A stretch of 64,000 nt of DNA, taken from assembly GCA_017656385.1 (NCBI GenBank), contig JACDNX010000007.1, forward strand, positions 1 through 64,000. Direction: 5' to 3'. A model generated the notes under the pieces. That model was not told the DNA's origin and made no database searches. It saw only the letters and a program-made list of their open reading frames with translations. The position numbers were made by a program, and so were the translations under genes. The stretch comes from Thermodesulfobacterium sp. (GTDB taxonomy: Bacteria; Desulfobacterota; Thermodesulfobacteria; Thermodesulfobacteriales; Thermodesulfobacteriaceae). Positions 52,419 to 61,143 of the stretch are shown piece by piece (the first letter of the stretch is position 1; every line of letters begins with the position of its first letter).

Positions 52419-53876
52419 ATGGAAAAGCTACTTATTAGTTATACTCCTTTTGAAATAAGGGTGGGGCTTATAGAAGGAAATCAGTTGGTAGAATTTTATG
52501 TGGAAAGACCTTCTGAAAAAGGTCTTGTGGGTAATATATATAAAGCTAAAGTTGTAAGAGTGGTTCCTGGGATTAATTCGGCTTTTCTTGATCTTGGTTT
52601 AACAAGAACAGCTTTTCTTTTTGGTAACGATATTATGACTTCGGGAGAAATAGACTGGGATAAAGAGAATATAGTGGTTACTAATTTACACGAAGTCTTG
52701 AAAGAAGGACAAGAAATTCTGGTTCAGGTTACTAAAGAACCTATAGGAAACAAAGGTGCAAGGGTTTCAACAAACCTTACCTTACCAGGACATTATTTAG
52801 TCTATCTTCCTTACATGAACCATGTAGGGATTTCAAGAAAAATTAAAAATGAAAAAGAGCGTAAAAGACTAAAAGAAACATTTGAAGAAATAAGGCCACC
52901 TAATACAGGATGGATTATTAGAACAGCAGCGGTGGAGGCTTCTCAGGAAGATTTAAAAACAGAGACTGAATTTCTTTTGTGTCTCTGGCAAGAGATAAAA
53001 GAAAGATCAGAAAAATTAAAAGCTCCGGCTCTTATTTATGAAGAATTGAATATAGCGCTGAGAGCAATAAGAGATCTTTTTAACAAACAAATTTCAGCAA
53101 TAGTAGTAGATAACAGAGAATTTTATGAAAGCATTAAAGATTTTTTGGAAAAATTTTTCCCTCATCTGGTTCCCTATGTGGAACTTTATGAAGGATATGA
53201 GGATATTTTTACAGCTCACGGGATCCAAATAGATATAAAAAAAATACTTTCTCGTAAAGTGTGGTTAAAGTCAGGCGGGTTTATTGTAATTGAGCCGTGT
53301 GAAGCTTTTACTGCTATTGATGTAAATACAGGAAGATATACTGGAGCAAAGGAACTTGAAGAAACAGTTTTTAAGATAAATTTAGAAGCTGCAGAAGAAA
53401 TTGCATATCAATTAAGATTAAGAAATATAGGAGGGCTTATTATTATTGATTTTATAGATATGGAAGATTCTGAACATCAGGAGCTTGTTCTTCAAACTTT
53501 GAAAGAGGCATTGAAAAAGGACAAAGCTAAGCACAGTTTTCTTCCTATTTCGCCTTTTGGAGTGCTTCAGATGACAAGAGAAAGAAAAAGAGAGTCTCTT
53601 TATCAAATATTTTACGAAACCTGTCCCTATTGTCAGGGAGAAGGAAAAATAAAAAGTAAAAGAACTATCTATTATGAAATATTAAGAAGACTTATAAAAA
53701 TGGGCCCCCATGTAAAAAATAAAAAAGTAGAAATAGAGATAAATCCTGAACTTTCTGAAATAATAGGTGAAGAGATTCATTATTTAGAGGATCTTGAAAA
53801 GAGATATAATTTTACAGCAATTCTTAAACCCAACAAAGAATTTCATATTTATGAATACAAATTTCATATAATTTAA
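52419..53876 (+). CDS. rng: Ribonuclease G/E
   Basis: A single-strand-specific endoribonuclease for rRNA and mRNA processing. The 485-aa protein has an N-terminal RNase H-like/S1 region ('GNIYKAKVVRVVPGINSAFL'), the 5' sensor, and the DNase I-like catalytic core. Catalytic Asp are in 'FTAIDVNTGRYTGAK' and 'GGLIIIDFIDMED'. The zinc-link CPYCQGEGK follows. There is no long C-terminal degradosome scaffold, so it is RNase G-like. It is directly downstream of pnp/punA. Confidence 0.95.
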   Translation: MEKLLISYTPFEIRVGLIEGNQLVEFYVERPSEKGLVGNIYKAKVVRVVPGINSAFLDLGLTRTAFLFGNDIMTSGEIDWDKENIVVTNLHEVLKEGQEILVQVTKEPIGNKGARVSTNLTLPGHYLVYLPYMNHVGISRKIKNEKERKRLKETFEEIRPPNTGWIIRTAAVEASQEDLKTETEFLLCLWQEIKERSEKLKAPALIYEELNIALRAIRDLFNKQISAIVVDNREFYESIKDFLEKFFPHLVPYVELYEGYEDIFTAHGIQIDIKKILSRKVWLKSGGFIVIEPCEAFTAIDVNTGRYTGAKELEETVFKINLEAAEEIAYQLRLRNIGGLIIIDFIDMEDSEHQELVLQTLKEALKKDKAKHSFLPISPFGVLQMTRERKRESLYQIFYETCPYCQGEGKIKSKRTIYYEILRRLIKMGPHVKNKKVEIEINPELSEIIGEEIHYLEDLEKRYNFTAILKPNKEFHIYEYKFHII

Positions 53877-53881
53877 AAAGT

Positions 53882-54445
53882 ATGAAAATTCCGGCAGTAT
53901 TTCTGGATAGAGATGGAACTTTAAATGAAGAAATGGGTTATATTAATGACCTTTCTCGCCTGAAACTTTTGCCAAATGTAGCAGAAGCTTTAAAACTTCT
54001 CAAAAATCACGGATTTAAGCTTATCGTAGTTACAAATCAGAGTGGTCCTGCAAGAGGCTATTTTCCAAAGGAACTCGTTTTTAAAACAAATGAACTTTTA
54101 CAAAAAAGATTAAAAAAAAGAGGAATTTCTATAGACGATTTTTTTATTTGTTTTCATCATCCAGATGAAAATTGCTCCTGCAGAAAACCAAAACCTGGTC
54201 TTATAAAACAAGCCCTTGAAAAATACCCTATTGAACTTAAAAAATCTTATCTAATAGGTGATAAAATCATTGATATAGAAACAGCACAAAATATAGGTAT
54301 TAAAGGAATTCTTGTGCTTACCGGCTATGGCAAAGGAGAGCTTAAATATGTAGCTCCTAAAAAGAAGGTCAAGCCTTATTTCGTGGCAAAAGACTTAAAA
54401 GAAGCAGCTGAATTCATTATAAAGGATTGTTTTCAAGAGAAGTGA
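53882..54445 (+). CDS. gmhB: D-glycero-D-manno-heptose 1,7-bisphosphate phosphatase
   Basis: Removes a phosphate from the heptose bisphosphate intermediate of LPS inner-core heptose synthesis. The 187-aa HAD enzyme has the nucleophile motif FLDRDGTLNEE, 'LIVVTNQSGPARGYF', a zinc-binding 'CFHHPDENCSCRKPKPGL', and 'SYLIGDKIIDIETAQNIGIK'. It is coupled to a heptosyltransferase gene (GTGA overlap), consistent with the pathway. Confidence 0.95.
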   Translation: MKIPAVFLDRDGTLNEEMGYINDLSRLKLLPNVAEALKLLKNHGFKLIVVTNQSGPARGYFPKELVFKTNELLQKRLKKRGISIDDFFICFHHPDENCSCRKPKPGLIKQALEKYPIELKKSYLIGDKIIDIETAQNIGIKGILVLTGYGKGELKYVAPKKKVKPYFVAKDLKEAAEFIIKDCFQEK

Positions 54446-55458
54446 AAATCTTAATAGTAAAGCTGTCAGCTCTGGGAGATGTTGTTCAAACTCTACCATC
54501 TTTGACTTTACTAAGAAGGGTTTTTCCTAACTCTGAGATTAATTGGGTTGTAGATGAAAGAAATGCCGAAATCCTGGATAAACATCCTTATATTAACAAA
54601 CTTCTTATTTTTTCTAACAACAATTTCTACTCTTTTAAAAAATTTAAAAATTTCTTGAAAAATTTAAGAACAGAAAGATATGATGCAGTGATTGATTATC
54701 AGGGCCTTTTTAAAAGTGGAATTATTACAGGACTTACAAAAGCTAAATATAAAATAGGATTTTCAAATCATAGAGAAGGGAGTCCTTTATTTTACAATGT
54801 AAAACTTCCTCCCTATGACAAAAACTTACATGCAGTAAAAAGATATCTTATTCTTACTAAAAAAGCAATTGAAATTTTAGGAAAAGTAGGAGGCTTGGAA
54901 GTTTTTGAAGAAAAAACAGAGCCTATTTTCTCTCCTGAAATACTTAAAAAAGACCTTCACTTTATAGAAAGACCCTATATAGTTTTTGTTCCCTCTGCCC
55001 GTTGGAAAACTAAGTGGTGGCCTTATTTTTGCTGGGAAAAACTTATTGAACTTTGCAAAGATATAGCTCAAAAATTTGATATCTTTATAACAGGAGGACC
55101 TTTTGAGATAGAGCTTAAATCCTGGGCAAAGGAACAGGAAAAGAAATATCCCTATGTTTATTCACTTGTTGGCAAGCTCTCCTTGAAAGAACTTGTTACT
55201 TTAGTAAAAAATTCTTCAGCTGTAGTAACTGTAGATACAGGTCCTATGCATATAGCTTCAGCCTTTGAAAGACCTACCGTTGCTCTTTTTGGACCTACTT
55301 CTCCTGAAAGAACAGGTCCTTGGGCTGGTAAATTTAAAGTTTTAAAAAGTTCTTTATCCTGCAGCCCCTGTTTTAAGAAAAAATGTGAAAACCAAATATG
55401 TATGAGCAAAATTCTTCCAGAAGAAGTAAAGAAAGCCTTAAATGAAGTGCTATATTGA
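54442..55458 (+). CDS. LPS heptosyltransferase (WaaC/WaaF family)
   Basis: Adds L-glycero-D-manno-heptose to Kdo or heptose of the LPS core. The GT9 protein (338 aa from this start) opens with 'ILIVKLSALGDVVQTLPSL', has 'WVVDERNAEIL', 'YDAVIDYQGLFKSGIITG', 'HAVKRYLIL' and 'VTVDTGPMHIASAFERPTVALFG' in pieces. The N-terminus is closer to heptosyltransferase I (WaaC). I chose GTG at 54442, giving a GTGA overlap with the gmhB stop; a TTG at 54427 in frame is the alternative. Confidence 0.9.
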   Translation: MKILIVKLSALGDVVQTLPSLTLLRRVFPNSEINWVVDERNAEILDKHPYINKLLIFSNNNFYSFKKFKNFLKNLRTERYDAVIDYQGLFKSGIITGLTKAKYKIGFSNHREGSPLFYNVKLPPYDKNLHAVKRYLILTKKAIEILGKVGGLEVFEEKTEPIFSPEILKKDLHFIERPYIVFVPSARWKTKWWPYFCWEKLIELCKDIAQKFDIFITGGPFEIELKSWAKEQEKKYPYVYSLVGKLSLKELVTLVKNSSAVVTVDTGPMHIASAFERPTVALFGPTSPERTGPWAGKFKVLKSSLSCSPCFKKKCENQICMSKILPEEVKKALNEVLY

Positions 55459-55476
55459 ATTAACTAATTACTAAAA

Positions 55477-57207
55477 TTACTCTTTGTGGAAGGTTTTGTA
55501 AAGATTTTTATAAAGAGGTGATTTTATAAGCAGTTCCTCATGGGTTCCTTCATTAATAATTTTGCCTTTTTCAAGCAGAATAATTTTATCAGCTTTTTTA
55601 ACGGTAGACAATCTGTGAGCTATTATGATAATAGTGTGATGCCCTTTAAATCTATCTAAAGCTGATTGTATAGCTGTTTCTGTAATGCTATCAAGCTGAC
55701 TGGTAGCTTCATCAAGAATAATAATTGGTGGCTTTTTGAGAAATACTCTTGCTAAAGCCAGACGTTGTTTTTGTCCTCCAGATAAAGAAAAACCTTCTTC
55801 TCCAATTACTGTATCATATCCTTTTGGTAATTTTTCAATAAATTCATGAGCCATGGCTAATTGACAAGCTTCTATTATTTCTTCCTTGGTAGCATCCGGT
55901 TTTGCCATCGTTAAATTGTCCCATATAGAGAGATTAAAAAGAAAAGGTTCTTGCATAACAATTCCAAAAAGTTCTCTAAGACTTAAAATATCAAAATCTT
56001 TTAAAGGTATTTCATCTAAATAGACAGTTCCTTTTTGTGGATCGTAAAATCTTGGTAGTAAAGAAACTAAGGTTGTTTTTCCAGATCCACTCGGTCCTAC
56101 TAAAGCTATCACTTGGTTAGCAGGTATAAAAAGCTTAACATCTTTAAGAACAAAGGGAAGGTGGGGTGCGTATTTAAAAAATACTTTTTCAAAATAAAAT
56201 CCTTTTTGTGGGGGAGAAGCTTTAATTATACCTCCTTTTTCTTCTTCCAAATTCATAACCTCTTGAATTCTTATCCAAGCTCCCTGAGCTTCTTTTAATC
56301 CTGTATAAGCTCTTGCAAGTTTTCTGACAGGATTAAAAATAAGAAGGATTGCAGTAAGAACCGATAAAAAAGCTCCAGGGCTCATAACATTATTTATTAC
56401 AAGATATCCTCCATAACCTATTACCAAAGCCCCTCCAAATCCTGTTACAACATCAACTAAACTTTTTGATCCTTCTCTGTATTTAGTAATTTTAAGGCTC
56501 CACCTGTAAAACCTGTTTAATTCTTTATGAAAAAGTTCTATTACCTTTTCATAAGAACCAGCTATTTTTATTTCTCTAATCCCATTTATAATTTCATTCA
56601 TTTTTTGAGTTAATTCTCCTGTAGCAGATTGAGCTAACCTTCTTGCCTCTCTTGTTTTTCTTCCTAAGATTTTAGCACCTATAATAACTACAGGAACCGT
56701 GGAAAGGGCAACTAAGGTGAGATCCCATTTCTGATAAAAAGCAACTCCTAACAAAACCAAAACAGTAAGAAGCTCCTTTACTATATTTTGAAAACTATTA
56801 CCCAGAATAGGTTCTATTTGAGCAGTATCATTTATAACTCTGGAAATAGTCTGTCCTGTTCCATGTTTACTTAATTTTTGAAGAGGAATATGAAGGCATT
56901 TTTTAAAGAGATGGAATCTAATAAGATTTACTACACCTGTAGAAACTGCTTTCATAAAATAAGCTTGAAGAAGAGAGAAAATTCCTGTTAAACTAAAAAC
57001 AAGAATCAAAAATAGAGGTACAAAATTGAAGTATTCATAGTGCTTTTCCACAAATACAAAATTGAATATAGGTTTTATTGCCCAGGTGCTAAATCCAGTT
57101 ATTCCTGAAACCAGGACAGCAAATATAATACCCAAAAAAAATTTTTTCCAGAAAGGTTTTATGTAAGAAAGAAGATCTTTTAAAAAAGAAATGAATTCTG
57201 AGGACAA
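55477..57207 (-). CDS. msbA: Lipid A ABC exporter MsbA
   Basis: A 576-aa half-transporter that flips lipid A-core across the inner membrane. Six N-terminal membrane helices with 'LSKHGTGQTISRVINDTAQIE' typical of MsbA are followed by the ATPase domain. That domain has Walker A GPSGSGKTT, 'MQEPFLFNLSIWDNL', signature LSGGQKQRLALARVFL, Walker B IIILDEATSQLD and the switch His in IAHRLSTVKKAD. It converges with the heptosyltransferase gene and is 9 nt downstream of htpX. MsbA is likelier than a general exporter given its LPS neighbours. Confidence 0.9.
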   Translation of the reverse strand: MSSEFISFLKDLLSYIKPFWKKFFLGIIFAVLVSGITGFSTWAIKPIFNFVFVEKHYEYFNFVPLFLILVFSLTGIFSLLQAYFMKAVSTGVVNLIRFHLFKKCLHIPLQKLSKHGTGQTISRVINDTAQIEPILGNSFQNIVKELLTVLVLLGVAFYQKWDLTLVALSTVPVVIIGAKILGRKTREARRLAQSATGELTQKMNEIINGIREIKIAGSYEKVIELFHKELNRFYRWSLKITKYREGSKSLVDVVTGFGGALVIGYGGYLVINNVMSPGAFLSVLTAILLIFNPVRKLARAYTGLKEAQGAWIRIQEVMNLEEEKGGIIKASPPQKGFYFEKVFFKYAPHLPFVLKDVKLFIPANQVIALVGPSGSGKTTLVSLLPRFYDPQKGTVYLDEIPLKDFDILSLRELFGIVMQEPFLFNLSIWDNLTMAKPDATKEEIIEACQLAMAHEFIEKLPKGYDTVIGEEGFSLSGGQKQRLALARVFLKKPPIIILDEATSQLDSITETAIQSALDRFKGHHTIIIIAHRLSTVKKADKIILLEKGKIINEGTHEELLIKSPLYKNLYKTFHKE

Positions 57208-57216
57208 TTAAACTCC

Positions 57217-58080
57217 TTATACTCCTTCTTTAGCCATTTTTATAAGTCTGGCAATTCTTTCTTCAATAGGAGGATGGGTAGATAACAACTTAAAAAGAGT
57301 TTTACTTGAAAGAGGATTTACAATATACATTTGGGCATGAGCTGGGTTTACATCCATTGGATAAGCTCTATTCCAGTTTTCCAGTTTTTCAAGAGCTTTA
57401 GCTAAGGCAACAGGATTTTTAATAGTCTTAGCACCTGTTTCATCTGCTAAAAATTCTCTGCTTCTACTTATAGCAAGCTGAATAAGAGTTGCAGCTATAG
57501 GAACTATAATAATAGCAACAAGAGTTGCTATAATGCTTAAAGGATTCCCACTATCCTCCTCATCCCTATGAAATCCTCCAAAAATAAGAGCCCATTGAGC
57601 CATGTGTGCCAGATAGGTGATAGCTCCTACCAATACAGCAGCAATAGTAGAGATTAAAATGTCTCTGTTTTTAATATGGGCAATTTCATGAGCTATTACT
57701 CCTTTCAGTTCTTCAGGAGTTAAAAGTTTTCTTATACCTGCAGTTACAGCTACTACTCCATTTTTAGGATTTCTTCCAGTGGCAAATGCATTGGGGGTTT
57801 CAACAGGTATAATATAAACCTTAGGTTTAGGAATACCAGCTCTTCTTGCAACATCTTCTACTATAGCATGAAGTTCAGGGTCCTGACTACGGTCAACTGG
57901 TATAGCACCACTTGTTGCTAAGACAATTTTATCCGAAAAGAAGTAAGCTATAAAATTCATTACTAAAGCCATAAAAAGAGCAATGGTTGCTCCTGTCTTT
58001 CCTCCAATTAAATTACCTACCACAATAAAAAGAATGCTTAATACAGCTAAAAAGAAAAAAGTTTTAAACATATTCCACAT
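57217..58080 (-). CDS. htpX: Membrane zinc metalloprotease HtpX
   Basis: A 287-aa inner-membrane protease that degrades misfolded membrane proteins. The zinc site HEIAHIKNRD is intact, and 'SREFLADETGAKTIKNP' supplies the third ligand (Glu). Four hydrophobic segments are visible, two at the N-terminus and two in the middle. 'PNAFATGRNPKNGVVAVTAG' is a strong family marker. A G-rich ribosome site (GGGGGGAGGGGG) precedes the ATG. Own promoter at 58139-58166. Confidence 0.95.
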   Translation of the reverse strand: MWNMFKTFFFLAVLSILFIVVGNLIGGKTGATIALFMALVMNFIAYFFSDKIVLATSGAIPVDRSQDPELHAIVEDVARRAGIPKPKVYIIPVETPNAFATGRNPKNGVVAVTAGIRKLLTPEELKGVIAHEIAHIKNRDILISTIAAVLVGAITYLAHMAQWALIFGGFHRDEEDSGNPLSIIATLVAIIIVPIAATLIQLAISRSREFLADETGAKTIKNPVALAKALEKLENWNRAYPMDVNPAHAQMYIVNPLSSKTLFKLLSTHPPIEERIARLIKMAKEGV

Positions 58081-58138
58081 ACTTCTTCCCCCTCCCCCCT
58101 TTATTATGCTAAACTCATATCAAAATTTTTAAAAATAA

Positions 58139-58166
58139 AATATAAAAATAAATAAAAGCATGTCAA
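58139..58166 (-). promoter_or_regulatory. Promoter of htpX
   Basis: On the minus strand a perfect TTGACA (complement of 58161-58166), a 16-nt spacer and TATATT (complement of 58139-58144) lie about 60 nt before the htpX ATG. It has the same -35, spacer and -10 as the promoter at 25171-25198. Confidence 0.68.
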
Positions 58167-58179
58167 GATAGATGGTCTA

Positions 58180-58494
58180 CGAGATAAAATAATTTAAAAT
58201 TAGCCTCATATTTTCCTATGGTTGATATTTTCAAAGCCCAATAAAGTTTGTCTTCCTGTTTATTCAAAAAACTTTTAAAGAAGGATGATATTTCTCAGCA
58301 ATTTCTATACTTTTTTAAAACTCTTTATAAGGATCATTATTGTTCGTGTGGATTTTTCTAATTTGTGTATCCTTCTGGCAAGTTCAGTAGAATGTTTATA
58401 ATTTTTTCTTGAGTTTGGAGATCGTTTGTTACTAATCGTGAGGCTTTTAGTGCTTATCTTAAAAGCAGAGCAAACAATCAAGCTGTAACTTCAT
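58180..58494 (-). pseudogene. Decayed DUF89/ARMT1-like gene remnant
   Basis: This gene-free interval holds a recognisable wreck on the minus strand. From an ATG at 58492-58494 the start reads MKLQLDCLLCF. After a frameshift comes 'ALKASRLVTNDLQTQEK' and 'IINILLNLPEGYTN', then a stop. Back in the first frame are 'NNNDPYKEF' and 'KSIEIAEKYHPSLKVF'. In the second frame again are 'NKQEDKLYWALKISTIGKY' and 'EANFKLFYL'. The order and spacing match the N-terminal half of DUF89 (ARMT1-like metal-dependent phosphatase) proteins, such as the CxxC-RQAL start and the 'ALKIS..GN' segment. At least three frame changes and several stops make it non-coding now; the C-terminal catalytic half is missing. The pattern match is by eye. 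Confidence 0.78.
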
Positions 58495-58558
58495 TTTTAG
58501 CTCTTTGTAATTTTTGAAATTTTTAATTTTAAAAGCTAAAATAAAATTTAACAAGATA

Positions 58559-58587
58559 TTGACAATTTTTGCTTTTAAAAATTTAAT
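58559..58587 (+). promoter_or_regulatory. Promoter of the RACo-like activator operon
   Basis: A perfect TTGACA (58559-58564), a 17-nt spacer and TTTAAT (58582-58587) lie about 30 nt before the ATG at 58619. The leader is short and shows no ribosome site. Confidence 0.62.
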
Positions 58588-58618
58588 TAAGCATTAACTT
58601 TTAGTTGTGTAGAAAAGC

Positions 58619-60502
58619 ATGTTTAAAATTAAATTTCTTCCACACAATATAGAAGTCAAAGGATCTTCAGAGGAAACCATTATAGATATTGCAATGAAAT
58701 ACGGAATTCATATAAATGCCTCCTGTGGAGGAGCAGGAGTTTGTAATAAGTGTAAAGTTTTTATTGAAGAAGGGAAAGTAAAAGGAGAGCTTATAGAGGA
58801 AAAATTCTACAAAGCTTGTGCAACTTTTCCTCTTTCAGATTTAATAGTGAGAATACCAGTAGAAAGTGATATAGACAGGAAAGCTCTTTTTAAAAAGACC
58901 ACCAAAAAAAAAGCTACTTTTATATCAAAAAAAATAGAAGAGCTACCAGAATCTCCTTATGAGAAACTTTATCTCAAGTTATCTTCTCCAACTATTGAGG
59001 AGAACTTCTCAGACTGGACAAGAATAAAAATTGCTCTTGAAAAAGAAGGGATTTTTAATCCCGAGATAAATATAGGTCTCTTAAAGAAGTTACCTTATAT
59101 TCTAAGAGAAAAGGACTTTGAAGTAACTCTCAGTTTATATCATGATCCCAGAAAAGATAGATACTACTTGGTGAATATAGAAAGTGGAGACACTACTTCT
59201 TCCAATTTAGGAGTTGCGATAGATCTTGGAACAACCACTTTGCAGATTGAACTTGTTGATTTAAATAGTGGAAAAACGCTCTCCTTAACCTCTGATTACA
59301 ATCCTCAAATAAGTTACGGAGAGGATGTTATAAGCAGAATTGAATTTGCCAAAAAAAGAGATGGACTAAAAATTTTAAGCCAAAAAGTGAGAGAAAAAAT
59401 AACTATTTTGATTGAAGAATTACTTAAGGCTGTGCAAAAAGATTTTAATAGTGTAAACTTAATTTCCATTGCAGGAAATACAGTTATGAGCCACTTATTT
59501 TTAGAGTTTGAGCCCAAATATTTGAGAGAATACCCCTATACTCCTGTAGCTACAGAATTTCCTTTAACTTTTGCTGCAGATTTAAATCTACCTTTTGGAG
59601 ATGGGACTGTGGTTCAAGTAGCACCCTGTAAAGCAAGTTATGTGGGAGGAGACATAATTGCAGGAATTGTAGCCTCTGGTATAGTGGATGAAGATCCTCT
59701 AACATTATTTATAGATCTTGGAACCAATGGAGAAATTGTATTAGGAAATAAAGATTTTTTAATGTGTGCATCCTGTTCTGCAGGACCTGCTTTTGAAGGA
59801 GGAGGAATAAAAAACGGAATAAGAGCAACCTCTGGAGCTATAGAAGTTGTGAATATTGATCCGTTTACACTTGAACCTATGATTTTAACTGTAAATAAAA
59901 AACCACCTAAAGGAATATGCGGTTCTGGAATAATTTCCCTTTTGGCAAACTTATTCAAAATAGGTCTTATAGATAAAGCAGGAAGGTTTGTGAAGAATAT
60001 AAAACATCCCAGAGTAAGGGAAGGGGAGGACGGATGGGAATATGTAGTGGTATGGAAAGAAGATTCTGCTACAGGTGAAGATATAGTTTTTACTGAAAAT
60101 GACATAGAAAATGTAATGAGAGCAAAGGCTGCTATGTTTGCTGGATATCAAATACTGCTTGAATCTGTAGGTCTTTCTTTTGAGGACATTGAAAGGGTTT
60201 ATTTAGCAGGAACCTTTGGAAATTATATAGATTTGGATGAAGCAATTACTATAGGACTTTTACCTGATATTCCTCGAAAAAAGTTTTTCTTCTTAGGTAA
60301 CACAAGTCTTGAAGGAGCCAAACTTGCTTTATTATACAAAAATACTCTTTTAAAAATGGAAAAAGTAGCTAATATGATGATGAATATAGAGTTATCTGTT
60401 TACCCAAATTATATGGAATACTATATGGCTGCTTTGTTTTTGCCTCATACCAATGAAAACCTTTTCCCCACAGTTAAAAATTTAAGCGAGGAGAGAAAAT
60501 GA
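58619..60502 (+). CDS. RACo-like ferredoxin-ASKHA protein (reductive activator of corrinoid proteins)
   Basis: A 627-aa protein. It has an N-terminal [2Fe-2S] ferredoxin domain (Cys36, Cys42, Cys45 and Cys67) and a linker region. The C-terminal ASKHA ATPase domain (DUF4445 type) includes 'GVAIDLGTTTLQIELVDL', 'LISIAGNTVMSHLFL', 'LFIDLGTNGEIVLGN', 'SAGPAFEGGGIKNG' and 'VYLAGTFGNYIDLDEA'. RACo proteins use ATP to re-reduce Co(II) corrinoids in methyltransferases, for example in the Wood-Ljungdahl pathway. No corrinoid protein or methyltransferase is adjacent. Its stop overlaps psd by 4 nt. Confidence 0.88.
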   Translation: MFKIKFLPHNIEVKGSSEETIIDIAMKYGIHINASCGGAGVCNKCKVFIEEGKVKGELIEEKFYKACATFPLSDLIVRIPVESDIDRKALFKKTTKKKATFISKKIEELPESPYEKLYLKLSSPTIEENFSDWTRIKIALEKEGIFNPEINIGLLKKLPYILREKDFEVTLSLYHDPRKDRYYLVNIESGDTTSSNLGVAIDLGTTTLQIELVDLNSGKTLSLTSDYNPQISYGEDVISRIEFAKKRDGLKILSQKVREKITILIEELLKAVQKDFNSVNLISIAGNTVMSHLFLEFEPKYLREYPYTPVATEFPLTFAADLNLPFGDGTVVQVAPCKASYVGGDIIAGIVASGIVDEDPLTLFIDLGTNGEIVLGNKDFLMCASCSAGPAFEGGGIKNGIRATSGAIEVVNIDPFTLEPMILTVNKKPPKGICGSGIISLLANLFKIGLIDKAGRFVKNIKHPRVREGEDGWEYVVVWKEDSATGEDIVFTENDIENVMRAKAAMFAGYQILLESVGLSFEDIERVYLAGTFGNYIDLDEAITIGLLPDIPRKKFFFLGNTSLEGAKLALLYKNTLLKMEKVANMMMNIELSVYPNYMEYYMAALFLPHTNENLFPTVKNLSEERK

Positions 60503-61137
60503 TTCACAAAGAGGGATTTCCCTGGATATTTTACCCGTTTCTTTTCTCCACCACAGCTTTGGTTTTTAAAAAGAAGAAAATGGCGATAGCAGGATTAATG
60601 CTATCTTCGTTAAATGCCTTTTTTTTCAGAAATCCAAAGAGAGAACCTGCATTGAACCCAGAACTGATTGTTTCTCCAGCTGATGGTAAAGTAGTTCTCT
60701 GTAGAATAGAAAGGAGAAAAGACTGGTATCCAGAAGCACTCTGGAGAATAGGAATTTTCATGAGACTCTGGGATGTTCATATTAATAGAAGTCCTGTTAC
60801 AGGAAAAATTTTGAAGATAAGTTATTTTAAAGGTGAAAAAAAACCTGTTTTTCAAGAACCTTCTTTTGCTCAAAATGAGAAACAGGTTTATCTTATTGAA
60901 AGGGAAGACGGATATCCTTTCTGGATGATTCAAATAGCAGGAGTTGTAGCAAGAAGAATAAAAAGTTTTGTTCTTCCTGGTGATGATGTGGTTGCTGGAG
61001 ATCCTATAGGAATAATTAAATTTGGTTCCAGAGTGGAACTGTTTTTCCCTTTAGAGGGAGCAGAAATTTATGTAAAAGAAGGGCATAGGGTTTTTGCTGG
61101 TGAAACTATTCTCGGAAGAATTCCTTTAAAAACTTGA
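60499..61137 (+). CDS. psd: Phosphatidylserine decarboxylase
   Basis: Makes phosphatidylethanolamine at the inner membrane. The 212-aa proenzyme is the short type. It has an N-terminal hydrophobic segment, 'SPADGKVVLCRIE', 'GIFMRLWDVHINRSPVTGKI' and the self-cleavage site IIKFGSRVELFFP (Gly-Ser, where Ser becomes the pyruvoyl group). It precedes pssA by 6 nt; together they convert CDP-diacylglycerol to phosphatidylethanolamine. Confidence 0.94.
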   Translation: MIHKEGFPWIFYPFLFSTTALVFKKKKMAIAGLMLSSLNAFFFRNPKREPALNPELIVSPADGKVVLCRIERRKDWYPEALWRIGIFMRLWDVHINRSPVTGKILKISYFKGEKKPVFQEPSFAQNEKQVYLIEREDGYPFWMIQIAGVVARRIKSFVLPGDDVVAGDPIGIIKFGSRVELFFPLEGAEIYVKEGHRVFAGETILGRIPLKT

Positions 61138-61143
61138 TTTTTT

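Noticed and set aside
58081-58618. Insertion-sequence or prophage remnant
   Set aside because: I saw no terminal inverted repeats, target duplication or transposase motifs; the minus-strand fragments read as a DUF89 protein.
59638-60105. A 155-codon minus-strand frame
   Set aside because: It lies wholly within the conserved ASKHA domain of the RACo-like gene and has no promoter, ribosome site or family resemblance.
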